Below, piece by piece: positions 1 to 5,781 of a stretch of DNA of 8,373 bases. Position 1 is the first letter of the stretch, and each line of letters begins with the position of its first letter. This DNA is from Betaproteobacteria bacterium (lineage in GTDB: Bacteria; Pseudomonadota; Gammaproteobacteria; Burkholderiales; Casimicrobiaceae), in NCBI GenBank assembly GCA_005883655.1, contig VBDA01000324.1:1-8373 (forward strand), read 5' to 3'. A program made the position numbers and the translations under genes. A model generated the notes under the pieces. That model was not told where the DNA came from. It did not search any database and saw only the letters and a program-made list of their open reading frames with translations.

Positions 1-84
1 CTGCCGGGAGCATTCGTAACACTGTCGGGAGCATTCGTGGCGTTTCCGAGAACATTCGCGGTGCTGGCGGGCGCATTGGTGACG
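1..84. repeat. 21-bp tandem repeat (minisatellite) inside the ABC ATPase gene
   Basis: Four head-to-tail 21-bp units are visible at 1-21, 22-42, 43-63 and 64-84. A fifth, badly degenerate unit may occupy 85-105. Units share the core GCATTCGT or a close variant (ACATTCGC, GCATTGGT). Units 1 and 2 differ at 4 of 21 positions, units 2 and 4 at 4, and units 2 and 3 at 7. Because 21 is a multiple of 3, the array stays in frame in the minus-strand gene and encodes heptads of the form SVTNAPx, with variants STANVLG and NATNAPD. The array runs off the left edge, so the full copy number is unknown. The position is the linker region of the C-terminal accessory domain, not the ATPase core. Confidence 0.85.
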
Positions 85-938
85 CTGACAAGCGCAGCCG
101 CGGCAGCAGGAGCAAGCCGTGCCGAGTCGCTGCGAAAATGGACTCGGATGCGTTGCTCCGGGGTGGTATCCAACCCGATGGCCTTGAGCGCGCCGTCTCC
201 GGCAAGCGAGACGTCGAGCGCATTGTCGGCGCCCATGAATCCGGCCACGAAAGCCGACGTCGGACGGTGAAAGATTTCCTCCGGTGCGCCGATCTGGACG
301 ATGCGCCCGGCGTCGATGACGGCGATGCGGTCAGCCAGCGTCAGCGCCTCCTCGCGGTCGTGCGTCACATACACCGCAGTGATTCCGATTCGCTGCTGCA
401 GTGCGCGGAGCTCGTGGCGCAGCTCGAGGCGCACCTTGTAATCGAGATTCGACATCGGCTCGTCGAGCAGCAGCAAGCGAGGATCGACCGCAAGCGCGCG
501 GCCCAGGGCGACGCGCTGCCGCTGTCCGCCTGAAAGCTGCGTTACCTGGCGCGGCCCGAAATTCTCGAGCTGCAGCAGCTTGAGCATCTCGGCCACCCGC
601 GCGGCGATTGCATCCTTCTTCCAGTTGCGCATGCGTAAACCGTAGCCGATGTTGTCCGCGACGCTCATGTGTGGCCACAAGGCGTAGGACTGAAACATCA
701 TCGCCGTTTCGCGCGCCTCAGGAGGAAGACGGGTGATCTCCTTGCCGTCGACGCGAATCGCTCCCGAGTCCGGAAGCACGAAGCCGGCGATGGAGCGGAG
801 CAAGGTCGTCTTGCCGCAGCCCGAGCTGCCGAGCAGCGCGATCATCTCGCCGCGCTGCACGCTCAAGCTCACCTGGTCGAGCACACGTGTCGTGCCGTAA
901 GAAACCGTCAGCGCTTCGATCGACAGATAGGGCGTCAT
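1..938 (-). CDS. ABC importer ATP-binding protein, PotA/FbpC/CysA type (C-terminus beyond left edge)
   Basis: This is the nucleotide-binding subunit of an ABC importer; it would hydrolyse ATP at the cytoplasmic face of the inner membrane to drive uptake. 312 codons are visible from the ATG whose complement is 936-938. No in-frame start lies just upstream, and I see no good Shine-Dalgarno. All the motifs are intact: Walker A GSSGCGKT at 37-44, Q-loop Q83, signature LSGGQ at 135-139, Walker B LLLLDE at 155-160 and H-loop H193. The D-loop reads SNLD at 163-166. Residues from about 236 on look like the start of a TOBE accessory domain (RVHFRSD around 265-271). At 285-312 the protein becomes a Ser/Thr/Asn/Ala/Pro heptad repeat encoded by a 21-bp tandem repeat. 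The family is typically about 340-360 residues, so a few dozen codons are missing. The substrate (Fe3+, polyamine, sulfate or other) cannot be told without the permease and binding protein, which presumably lie further left. Confidence 0.93.
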   Translation of the reverse strand, partial: MTPYLSIEALTVSYGTTRVLDQVSLSVQRGEMIALLGSSGCGKTTLLRSIAGFVLPDSGAIRVDGKEITRLPPEARETAMMFQSYALWPHMSVADNIGYGLRMRNWKKDAIAARVAEMLKLLQLENFGPRQVTQLSGGQRQRVALGRALAVDPRLLLLDEPMSNLDYKVRLELRHELRALQQRIGITAVYVTHDREEALTLADRIAVIDAGRIVQIGAPEEIFHRPTSAFVAGFMGADNALDVSLAGDGALKAIGLDTTPEQRIRVHFRSDSARLAPAAAAALVSVTNAPASTANVLGNATNAPDSVTNAPG

Positions 939-1294
939 GAACGAATGAGACGTCGGTAAAAAACCTTGGGCTTTCAGTATGACGCGGATATGACCGAGCA
1001 GCTACACCGCAAGCGGTCAGGCGCGATCGGCGGGCCCGCGATCGGCGAAAATGCCTTTTGTGCGCCGCAGCAGCAGGCGGCTGCGATCCAAGTTTTGTGG
1101 AAAAGCGCGACGCGTTGCTTCGAGCTTGCGCTAAGCGCGAGCCCGCGCCCAAAAGCCCCACGACGGTGTGATATGCTGCGCGTCACTCGAAGCCGCACGG
1201 AAAGTCGCGTCGTGGTGCGATTATCCGCTCTCATCCGCGAAGCCCGGTGCCGACACCGGCGCTGCGTTTTTCTCGCCAGAGAACCGACCCCAGC
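939..1294. other. Divergent intergenic region, no gene supported
   Basis: This 356-bp gap separates the ABC ATPase gene (leftward) from the PhnD-like gene (rightward), so it should hold two divergent promoters. Open frames on both strands here are arginine/alanine-rich and show no recognisable domain; I treat them as chance frames in GC-rich DNA. Visible structure is a direct repeat GCGATCGGCG at 1023-1032 and 1038-1047 (15-bp period), and a near-palindrome at 1124-1142. I could not pick a sigma-70 promoter with confidence; TATGCT at 1172-1177 is a possible -10 but lacks a good -35. Confidence 0.6.
1124..1142. promoter_or_regulatory. Near-palindrome, possible operator or hairpin upstream of the PhnD-like gene
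   Basis: GCTTGCGC and GCGCGAGC flank a TAA loop, giving an 8-bp stem with one T-G mismatch. Neither strand has a T-run directly after it, so a terminator role is unlikely. It lies about 150 bp upstream of the PhnD-like start. In GC-rich DNA such a dyad can also arise by chance. Confidence 0.25.
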
Positions 1295-2116
1295 ATGATC
1301 CGATCTTTGCTCACCGCCGCCGTCGCTGCATGGCTCGCCCTGGCCACCCCCTGTGCTGCGGCAGCCGAGCTCATCTTCGCCGTCACCGAGGGCATCACCT
1401 ATTACCAGACCAACAGGGAAATCGCTTCCCGCTTCCAACCGCTCACCGAGCTCCTTGCCCGGGCCCTCAGGCGGTCGGTGCGCATCGTCATCGTCAGTGC
1501 CTATGACGATTTGCGCGCGGGACTCGCGCGCCAGGAGTACGACCTCGCTTTCGTCCATCCGGCGCACGTGTCGTTGGCAGCGATCAAAGCAGGCAAGTAC
1601 AAGTCGGTCGCATGGACGGTCGGCTACACAGATTATGCGGTCTCGATGCTGATGAACAAGGACCAGCCTTTCACTCGCCTCGAGGATCTCCGCGGCCGCA
1701 CCGTAGTAAGCCCGGATCCCGACTCCATTACCGCGGCGATGCTGCGCGCCATGCTGCGCGACCAGAAGCTCGGCGCCGCCGACGTCAAGATCGTCACCAC
1801 CCGATATCAGGATGCGGTGCCGTTCTATGTCGAGTACGGATTCGCCGACGCGGGAGCTACCGCGGCCAAAGCGGTGATCCAGGCGTGGACGCAAAAGGGT
1901 GGCAAGGTGCTTTTATCTTCGCGTCCCGTTCCGATCAAACAGATAATCGCGTCAACCAGGCTCTCGGCCGACGACGAGCACCAGATTCATGGCGTCTTGC
2001 TCGGACTCGCGCAAAGCGACGCCGGCCGAAACGCGCTTACCACCTTGGGCTACAAGGGATTCGTCGACCCTTCGCGAGACGACGAGCAGAAGGCAATCGC
2101 CTGGCTGGGTTTGTAG
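1295..2116 (+). CDS. PhnD-like phosphate/phosphite/phosphonate-family periplasmic substrate-binding protein
   Basis: This 273-residue secreted protein belongs to the PhnD-type ligand-binding family (Pfam Phosphonate-bd). Residues 1-24 form a signal peptide (MIRSLL, then an Ala/Leu core, cleavage near AAAA|EL). Cys20 follows Pro, so this is not a good lipobox and a soluble periplasmic protein is expected. Family hallmarks are the first strand and loop ELIFAVTEGITYY (25-37), the YDLAFVHPAHV segment (82-92), YTDYAVSMLMNKD (111-123), FTRLEDLRGRTV (126-137) and YVEYGFADAGAT (178-189). An upstream in-frame ATG at 1247 would add 16 residues before the signal sequence, so 1295 was chosen. In true phosphonate binders the loop after the conserved strand is a Ser/Thr/Gly-rich anion-binding segment. 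Here it reads SPDPDSITAAM (139-149), so the ligand may differ. No phn permease or ATPase is adjacent; the divergent ABC ATPase belongs to another subfamily. It is an orphan binding protein on present evidence. Confidence 0.85.
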   Translation: MIRSLLTAAVAAWLALATPCAAAAELIFAVTEGITYYQTNREIASRFQPLTELLARALRRSVRIVIVSAYDDLRAGLARQEYDLAFVHPAHVSLAAIKAGKYKSVAWTVGYTDYAVSMLMNKDQPFTRLEDLRGRTVVSPDPDSITAAMLRAMLRDQKLGAADVKIVTTRYQDAVPFYVEYGFADAGATAAKAVIQAWTQKGGKVLLSSRPVPIKQIIASTRLSADDEHQIHGVLLGLAQSDAGRNALTTLGYKGFVDPSRDDEQKAIAWLGL

Positions 2117-2121
2117 CGCCG

Positions 2122-2139
2122 AATGGGCTCGCGCCCATT
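2122..2139. terminator. Possible bidirectional terminator hairpin between convergent genes
   Basis: AATGGGC (2122-2128) and GCCCATT (2133-2139) form a perfect 7-bp stem around the tetraloop TCGC. It fills most of the 21-bp gap between the PhnD-like stop (2114-2116) and the stop codon of the leftward SRPBCC gene (2138-2140), which the right arm overlaps. The only U-rich tract is short (TTATT on the plus strand), so intrinsic termination may be weak. Confidence 0.5.
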
Positions 2140-2752
2140 ATTGGACCGCTGGCATGGAAGCCTTGGTCGGCGTGGTTCGACGCATGATTTCGTTTCGCAG
2201 CTCGTGAAACTGCTTGCGGGTCTCCGATTCCAGGAAGGCGGTTCCGATCACCGGCGGCACCCACATCGTGGGCACGAATTCGCCGTGATTGACGACGCGC
2301 GTAACGCCGCCTCCACCACTCATGATACGGGTCGTGAATGCCGAGGCCTTCATGTCGCCGCTGATCAAGTTCGAGCGGATTTCACTGTGTGGAACCAGCT
2401 CGACTTCACGAACGTTGTCGAAAAAGAATTTCAAGAGCCCGAACGAAGTACCGCTCTTCTGGGCAACGACGAGCGTGTTTCCTTTTCGATCGGTGATCCT
2501 GGAGGACTGCACGTTGGCGACGAATTGCGCCATGTGATCGTAATCGGTTAACACGTCCCATGTTGCCAGCGGCGGCGCTTGCACCATCATCTCGACATCG
2601 ACGATGATTGTGGCGCCGTTTTTCTTCACGTGGACGGTGATGTCGCTCGCATCCTGTGCGTCGGTTCGCGACGGTGCTTGCGCAAGCGCGAGCGGGATGC
2701 TCAGGGAGAGCCCCAGGATCAGTGCGGGCAGCTTGTGGAGCGTGCTTACCAT
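2138..2752 (-). CDS. Secreted SRPBCC (START/polyketide-cyclase-like) family protein
   Basis: This is a 204-residue protein with an N-terminal signal peptide (residues 1-24, cleavage near LALA|QAPS). Residues about 38-190 match the SRPBCC helix-grip fold as seen in polyketide cyclase/dehydrase and COG2867-type proteins. Features include the VEMMVQAPPLATWDVLTDYDHMAQFV segment (spread over 52-80), where an alternating strand leads into the conserved helix entered by WDVLTDY. Later come a Gly-rich hairpin SGGGG and a long C-terminal helix ending ESETRKQFHELRNEI. The fold binds hydrophobic ligands or lipids; the actual ligand and role here are unknown. Export to the periplasm is inferred from the signal peptide. 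The gene is alone on its strand, divergent from the lytic transglycosylase over 56 bp, and convergent with the PhnD-like gene. No strong Shine-Dalgarno is seen before the ATG. Confidence 0.82.
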   Translation of the reverse strand: MVSTLHKLPALILGLSLSIPLALAQAPSRTDAQDASDITVHVKKNGATIIVDVEMMVQAPPLATWDVLTDYDHMAQFVANVQSSRITDRKGNTLVVAQKSGTSFGLLKFFFDNVREVELVPHSEIRSNLISGDMKASAFTTRIMSGGGGVTRVVNHGEFVPTMWVPPVIGTAFLESETRKQFHELRNEIMRRTTPTKASMPAVQ

Positions 2753-2808
2753 GATGAAGCCGGCATATAGTGTACTTGCTTAGTCGCCGCCCTGCCCCAA
2801 GAGGTTCC
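2753..2808. promoter_or_regulatory. Short divergent promoter region (SRPBCC gene / lytic transglycosylase)
   Basis: These 56 bp separate two divergent starts and must carry both promoters or overlap the coding ends. The AT-rich segment CATATAGTGTACTTG at 2764-2778 is the best -10 candidate on either strand: TATAGT at 2766-2771 on plus, and ACTATA as its complement on minus. No convincing -35 sits at 16-18 bp. Treat this as a location, not a mapped promoter. Confidence 0.3.
2799..2804 (+). promoter_or_regulatory. Ribosome binding site deciding the lytic transglycosylase start
   Basis: AAGAGG lies four bases before ATG 2809 and is the strongest Shine-Dalgarno-like sequence near the gene. It favours 2809 over an in-frame GTG at 2770, which has no such site. 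Confidence 0.55.
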
Positions 2809-3642
2809 ATGCTTCATCTGTCTCAGTCACACGCCGGATGCGTCGGCTGCCCAGCGGACATAAAGCGCTTGCGCTTGGGCGGCGGAAAGCTGCGGTCGCG
2901 GCGCAGCGGGACGTCGATTGCGTGCCTGATCGCGGTCGCATCGGCGCTGTTCGTGGCAAACGCCCGGGCGAATCTTTGGGGCTACCTCGATGAGCAGGGG
3001 GTCGCGCACTTCGCCACCGAGAAGCTCGATGAGCGTTATCAACTCTTTTTCAAAGGCGAGACCAATGTGGACGCGGCCGCGCGAGCTAAAGCCGAAGCCC
3101 CTCCGGCAGGCGGGGACTTCTCGCGCTCGCGAATGTATCGGTACGTGACCAGGCATCCGAATGTCGCGAAATTCTCGCCGCTGATCGAGCGAGACGCCAA
3201 GTTGAACGGTCTGGACCCTGCGCTGGTCAAGGCGGTGATCGCCGTCGAATCCGCATTCGAGCCTGCCGCGGTTTCGCCCAAGGGGGCGCTGGGGCTGATG
3301 CAGCTCACCCCGGATACCGGCGCCCGCTATGGTGTCGTGGCGGACAAGGAACGGTCCGCGGAACAAAAGCTCCTTGATCCAGCGATCAACCTTTCGATCG
3401 GCACCCGCTATCTGCGCGATCTCCTGTCGCTCTTCGCCAACGACCTCGGCCTTGCGCTGGCGGCGTACAACGCCGGCGAACAGACAGTTCAACATTACAA
3501 GCAAAGCATTCCTCCTTTTCCGGAAACGCAGGAATACGTCAAGCTCGTGCGCCAGTTCTACGCGCTGTATCGCCCTGCGCCCGTGGTGCCGCCCGCGCCG
3601 GCACGAATCATGATTCCGCGCCGTCACCGGATGCCGGAATAG
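2809..3642 (+). CDS. Secreted lytic transglycosylase with N-terminal DUF4124 domain
   Basis: This peptidoglycan lytic transglycosylase would cleave the MurNAc-GlcNAc bond in the periplasm, leaving a 1,6-anhydro end. It is 277 residues from ATG 2809. A long basic N-terminus (RLRLGGGKLRSRRS) precedes a hydrophobic stretch at about 35-50 and a cleavage site near ARA|NLWGY (54/55). Next comes a DUF4124-like module at about 55-83 (NLWGYLDEQGVAHFAT). The SLT catalytic domain spans about 115-255. Its catalytic glutamate is E147 in AVIAVES, followed by SPKGALGLMQLTP (156-168) and LAAYNAGE (217-224), the three classic SLT motifs. The Pro-rich tail PAPVVPPAPARIMIPRR is unusual only in being basic. The architecture is common in betaproteobacteria. 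The long pre-signal N-region (about 33 residues) is odd; a different start cannot be excluded, but none nearer has a better ribosome site. It is monocistronic, divergent from the SRPBCC gene and convergent with the LysR gene. Confidence 0.92.
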   Translation: MLHLSQSHAGCVGCPADIKRLRLGGGKLRSRRSGTSIACLIAVASALFVANARANLWGYLDEQGVAHFATEKLDERYQLFFKGETNVDAAARAKAEAPPAGGDFSRSRMYRYVTRHPNVAKFSPLIERDAKLNGLDPALVKAVIAVESAFEPAAVSPKGALGLMQLTPDTGARYGVVADKERSAEQKLLDPAINLSIGTRYLRDLLSLFANDLGLALAAYNAGEQTVQHYKQSIPPFPETQEYVKLVRQFYALYRPAPVVPPAPARIMIPRRHRMPE

Positions 3643-3643
3643 C

Positions 3644-3672
3644 CGCAGGCCTGAATCACAACGGCGCCTGCG
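3644..3672. terminator. Inverted repeat after the lytic transglycosylase stop
   Basis: CGCAGGC (3644-3650) and GCCTGCG (3666-3672) are perfect 7-bp arms around a 15-base loop, directly after the stop at 3640-3642. There is no T-run after it, so it is at best a factor-assisted or weak terminator. Confidence 0.35.
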
Positions 3673-3713
3673 CTCCGCGATGTTGGCCTCACCAGGATCA
3701 ACACGCGTCGCCT

Positions 3714-3744
3714 AGCACCCTTGGATCGACTGCACTGGGGTGCT
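3714..3744. terminator. Inverted repeat just past the LysR gene end
   Basis: AGCACCC (3714-3720) and GGGTGCT (3738-3744) pair perfectly over 7 bp with a 17-base loop. They lie five bases beyond the LysR stop (complement of 3750-3752). No U-tract follows on the minus strand. Together with the repeat at 3644-3672 it occupies the 107-bp convergent gap, which holds no gene. Confidence 0.35.
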
Positions 3745-3749
3745 GACCG

Positions 3750-4664
3750 CTATGCGCCGTCGGGTGCAGGCGCCGCGATTTTGCCCGCGCCCGGCCAGAT
3801 CTCGTAGAGCACCTCCAGCAAGGCTTGCAACAGCGGATCGGCATTTCGTTTGGCGTCATGGACCAGCCAGAGCTTGGTGGCCGCGCTCGCACCCGGCCAG
3901 ATCGCAACGCGCCCGGCTTTGCTGGATGCGGAAGCAAGCTCTTCGCGCACCAGGCTCACGCCGACCTGCGACTCGACCAGATTGATGATCACCGGCTCGT
4001 TGTCTGCCTCGATAAGTCTTGCCGGCAACGCAGAACGATCGTGAAAAAGTTCCATGACCAGCGCTCGATGCGAGCTGTGCTCAGGCGTAATGATCCACGG
4101 CCGCTCGGCGACGACCTCCCACGGCGCGCTCATCAGCTCGTCGGCCCAGGCGATGGGGATCGCCACCCGGTAGATAATTTCACGCAGTGCGACCGCATCC
4201 AGATCGGCTTCGGGTCGGTGCCCAAAGTAGAAACTCGCGTCGAGCGTGCCGTTGCGCACGCCGACCAGCGCCTCGCTGGACAGCACCTGATGCAGCTCGA
4301 GCTCGAGTTGGGGATGGCGCTCGAAGGCGAGAGCGAGCAATTCGCCCACTTGCAGGATGGATGGGTCCAAAACCGTGCCGATCTTGATGGTGCCGGTGGT
4401 CAGGCCGCGAAGCCGTTGCGCGGCGTGAGTGAGCTGCTGCACCGCCTCGATGACGCGTTGCGCGTCCTCAAGCAAGCGCCGGCCCGAGGTGGTGAGCGAC
4501 ATTCCCGACGAGGAGCGCTCGAACAGCGTCACGCCCAGGTTTTCCTCGAGCGCCTTGATCTGCCCCGACAGCGCGGGTTGGCTTAAGTGCAGGGTCTCGG
4601 CGGCGCGCGTGAGATGGCCAAGCTTGGCGACGGCGATGAACGATTGAAGGTGATTGAGCTCCAT
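3750..4664 (-). CDS. LysR-type transcriptional regulator
   Basis: This is a 304-residue DNA-binding regulator of the LysR family. The winged helix-turn-helix covers residues about 1-60, with MELNHLQSFIAVAKLGHLTRAAETLHLSQPALSGQIKALEENLGVTLFER as the canonical recognition region (quoted in parts: LTRAAETLHLSQPALS is the HTH). A linker helix runs to about 88, and the effector-binding domain (two Rossmann-like subdomains) covers about 90-295, starting TTGTIKIGTV. The start ATG comes one base after the dehydrogenase stop (TGA-T-ATG), so translation is probably coupled and the gene is likely transcribed with the acetolactate synthase block. Most LysR genes sit divergent from their target; being last in the presumed target operon is less usual and would give autoregulation if it binds the alsS promoter. 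The effector is unknown. By analogy with AlsR and BudR, acetate or another fermentation signal is possible, but the sequence alone does not show this. Confidence 0.92.
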   Translation of the reverse strand: MELNHLQSFIAVAKLGHLTRAAETLHLSQPALSGQIKALEENLGVTLFERSSSGMSLTTSGRRLLEDAQRVIEAVQQLTHAAQRLRGLTTGTIKIGTVLDPSILQVGELLALAFERHPQLELELHQVLSSEALVGVRNGTLDASFYFGHRPEADLDAVALREIIYRVAIPIAWADELMSAPWEVVAERPWIITPEHSSHRALVMELFHDRSALPARLIEADNEPVIINLVESQVGVSLVREELASASSKAGRVAIWPGASAATKLWLVHDAKRNADPLLQALLEVLYEIWPGAGKIAAPAPDGA

Positions 4665-4665
4665 A

Positions 4666-5744
4666 TCAGTGGAACACGACGACCTGACGCACTGCCTTGC
4701 CCTCGTTGAGCAGATCGAAGCCGTGGTTGATGTCCTCGAGCTCGAGCCTGCCGCTCATCAGGCGATTCACGGCCAGCTTGCCCTGACGGTACAGGTCGAT
4801 ATAGCGAGGAATGTCGCGTGAGGGGACGCAGGTCCCGATGTAGCTGCCCTTGATCGTGCGTTCCTCGGCGACCAGGTTCACCGCAGGCAACGGGAACGTC
4901 GCGCTTGGAGGCGGCAGGCCCGCGGTGACCGTCATTCCCCCACGGCGCGTGATGCCGTAGGCGAGCTCGAGAGCGCGGACAGATCCCGCAAACTCGAAGG
5001 AGAACGCGACGCCGCCGCCGGTCGCCTGTCGTATCTCGTCCTTGCAATTTGGATTGCCGGCATTGAAGGTGTGCGTCGCTCCCAGCGCCAATGCCAGCTC
5101 GAGCTTGACGTCCGAGAGATCCACCGCGACGATCTGCCGTGCGCCCGCGGCATTGGCCCCGAGCAACGACGCCAGTCCGACACCGCCCAAGCCGATAATC
5201 GCGACCGACGATCCGGCCCGAACCTTCGCGGTATTCACCACCGCTCCCACGCCGGTGAGCACGGCGCAGCCAAACAGCGCCGCCTCGTCGAGCGGCCGGC
5301 AAAAACTGAACAGCCGAGATGATGATGGATCGGGTGGCCTTTCCGGCTCAAACGGCGGGCACCGGAAAGCAGTGTGCCCGCACTATTGGCGGCGGCCCCC
5401 GGCTCGCACAAGGCGGGCCGTCCTTCCGCGCACGGCTCGCAATGACCGCAGCTGGGCACGAACACCAGCACCACGTGATCACCGCGCTCGAGATCGGTCA
5501 CACCTTGGCCCAACTCTGCCACAACTCCCGCCGCTTCATGCCCCAGCGCCATCGGCATCGGCCGCGGCCGATGGCCATTGATCACCGAAAGGTCGGAATG
5601 GCAGAGGCCCGCAGCACCGATTTTTACCAGGATCTCTCCTGGCCCCGGCGGCGCGAGGTCGATCTCTTCGATCGACAGCGGACGCGACTCGGCAAAGGGC
5701 GGCTTCGCGTCCATCGCATAGAGCACGGCAGCCTTGATTTTCAT
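4666..5744 (-). pseudogene. Zinc-dependent alcohol dehydrogenase (MDR family), broken by a frameshifting deletion
   Basis: The gene would encode an NAD(P)-dependent medium-chain alcohol dehydrogenase of the COG1062 (AdhC-like) group. It starts at ATG 5744, six bases after GGAAG (5751-5755). Frame 1 gives residues 1-149, including C48 and H69-E70 of the catalytic zinc site, the GHEAAG motif (68-73), and the structural zinc cysteines C99, C102, C105 and C113. After VFA at 5298-5300 the homology jumps to another frame from about 5295, beginning PLDEAALFGCAVLTGVGAV. That part retains the third zinc-site cysteine and the NAD-binding GLGGVG, and continues to TGA at 4666-4668 (209 residues). The two parts sum to 358 residues. 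From memory of the family about 17 residues are missing between them, of the EYAVVSR...KID type, so roughly 49 bases seem lost, which also shifts the frame. Frame 1 alone would continue to a stop at 5235. The gene is 37 bp downstream of alsS and one base ahead of the LysR gene. A functional full-length enzyme is not expected unless the junction is an assembly error. Confidence 0.85.
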
Positions 5745-5781
5745 GACCCGCTTCCACTGAAAAACTTCTCGCCGCACGACC

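Noticed and set aside
1..105. CRISPR-like array from the regular repeats at the left edge
   Set aside because: Units are contiguous at 21 bp with no unique spacers, and they lie in frame within a gene.
37..270. Small plus-strand protein with a hydrophobic heptad pattern starting at the tandem repeat
   Set aside because: It is antisense to the ABC ATPase; its hydrophobicity follows from the repeat read on the other strand, and it has no ribosome site.
966..1298. Possible small gene in the 939-1294 gap
   Set aside because: Open frames on both strands overlap each other and flanking genes, are Arg/Ala-rich, and show no domain, signal peptide or ribosome site.
974..1894. 306-codon open frame on the minus strand opposite the PhnD-like gene
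   Set aside because: It overlaps a clearly conserved secreted protein, has no recognisable motif and is arginine-rich low-complexity at its end.
2770..2808. GTG start at 2770 for the lytic transglycosylase
   Set aside because: It would lengthen an already long pre-signal region and lacks a Shine-Dalgarno, whereas ATG 2809 follows AAGAGG.
2827..3627. 266-codon open frame on the minus strand opposite the lytic transglycosylase
   Set aside because: It is the complement of a gene with complete SLT motifs; its composition is Arg/His-heavy and featureless.
4666..5262. Reading the two dehydrogenase parts as two separate genes
   Set aside because: The N-terminal zinc domain and the C-terminal NAD domain are halves of one family protein, and homology to the second part extends upstream of any start codon to about 5295.
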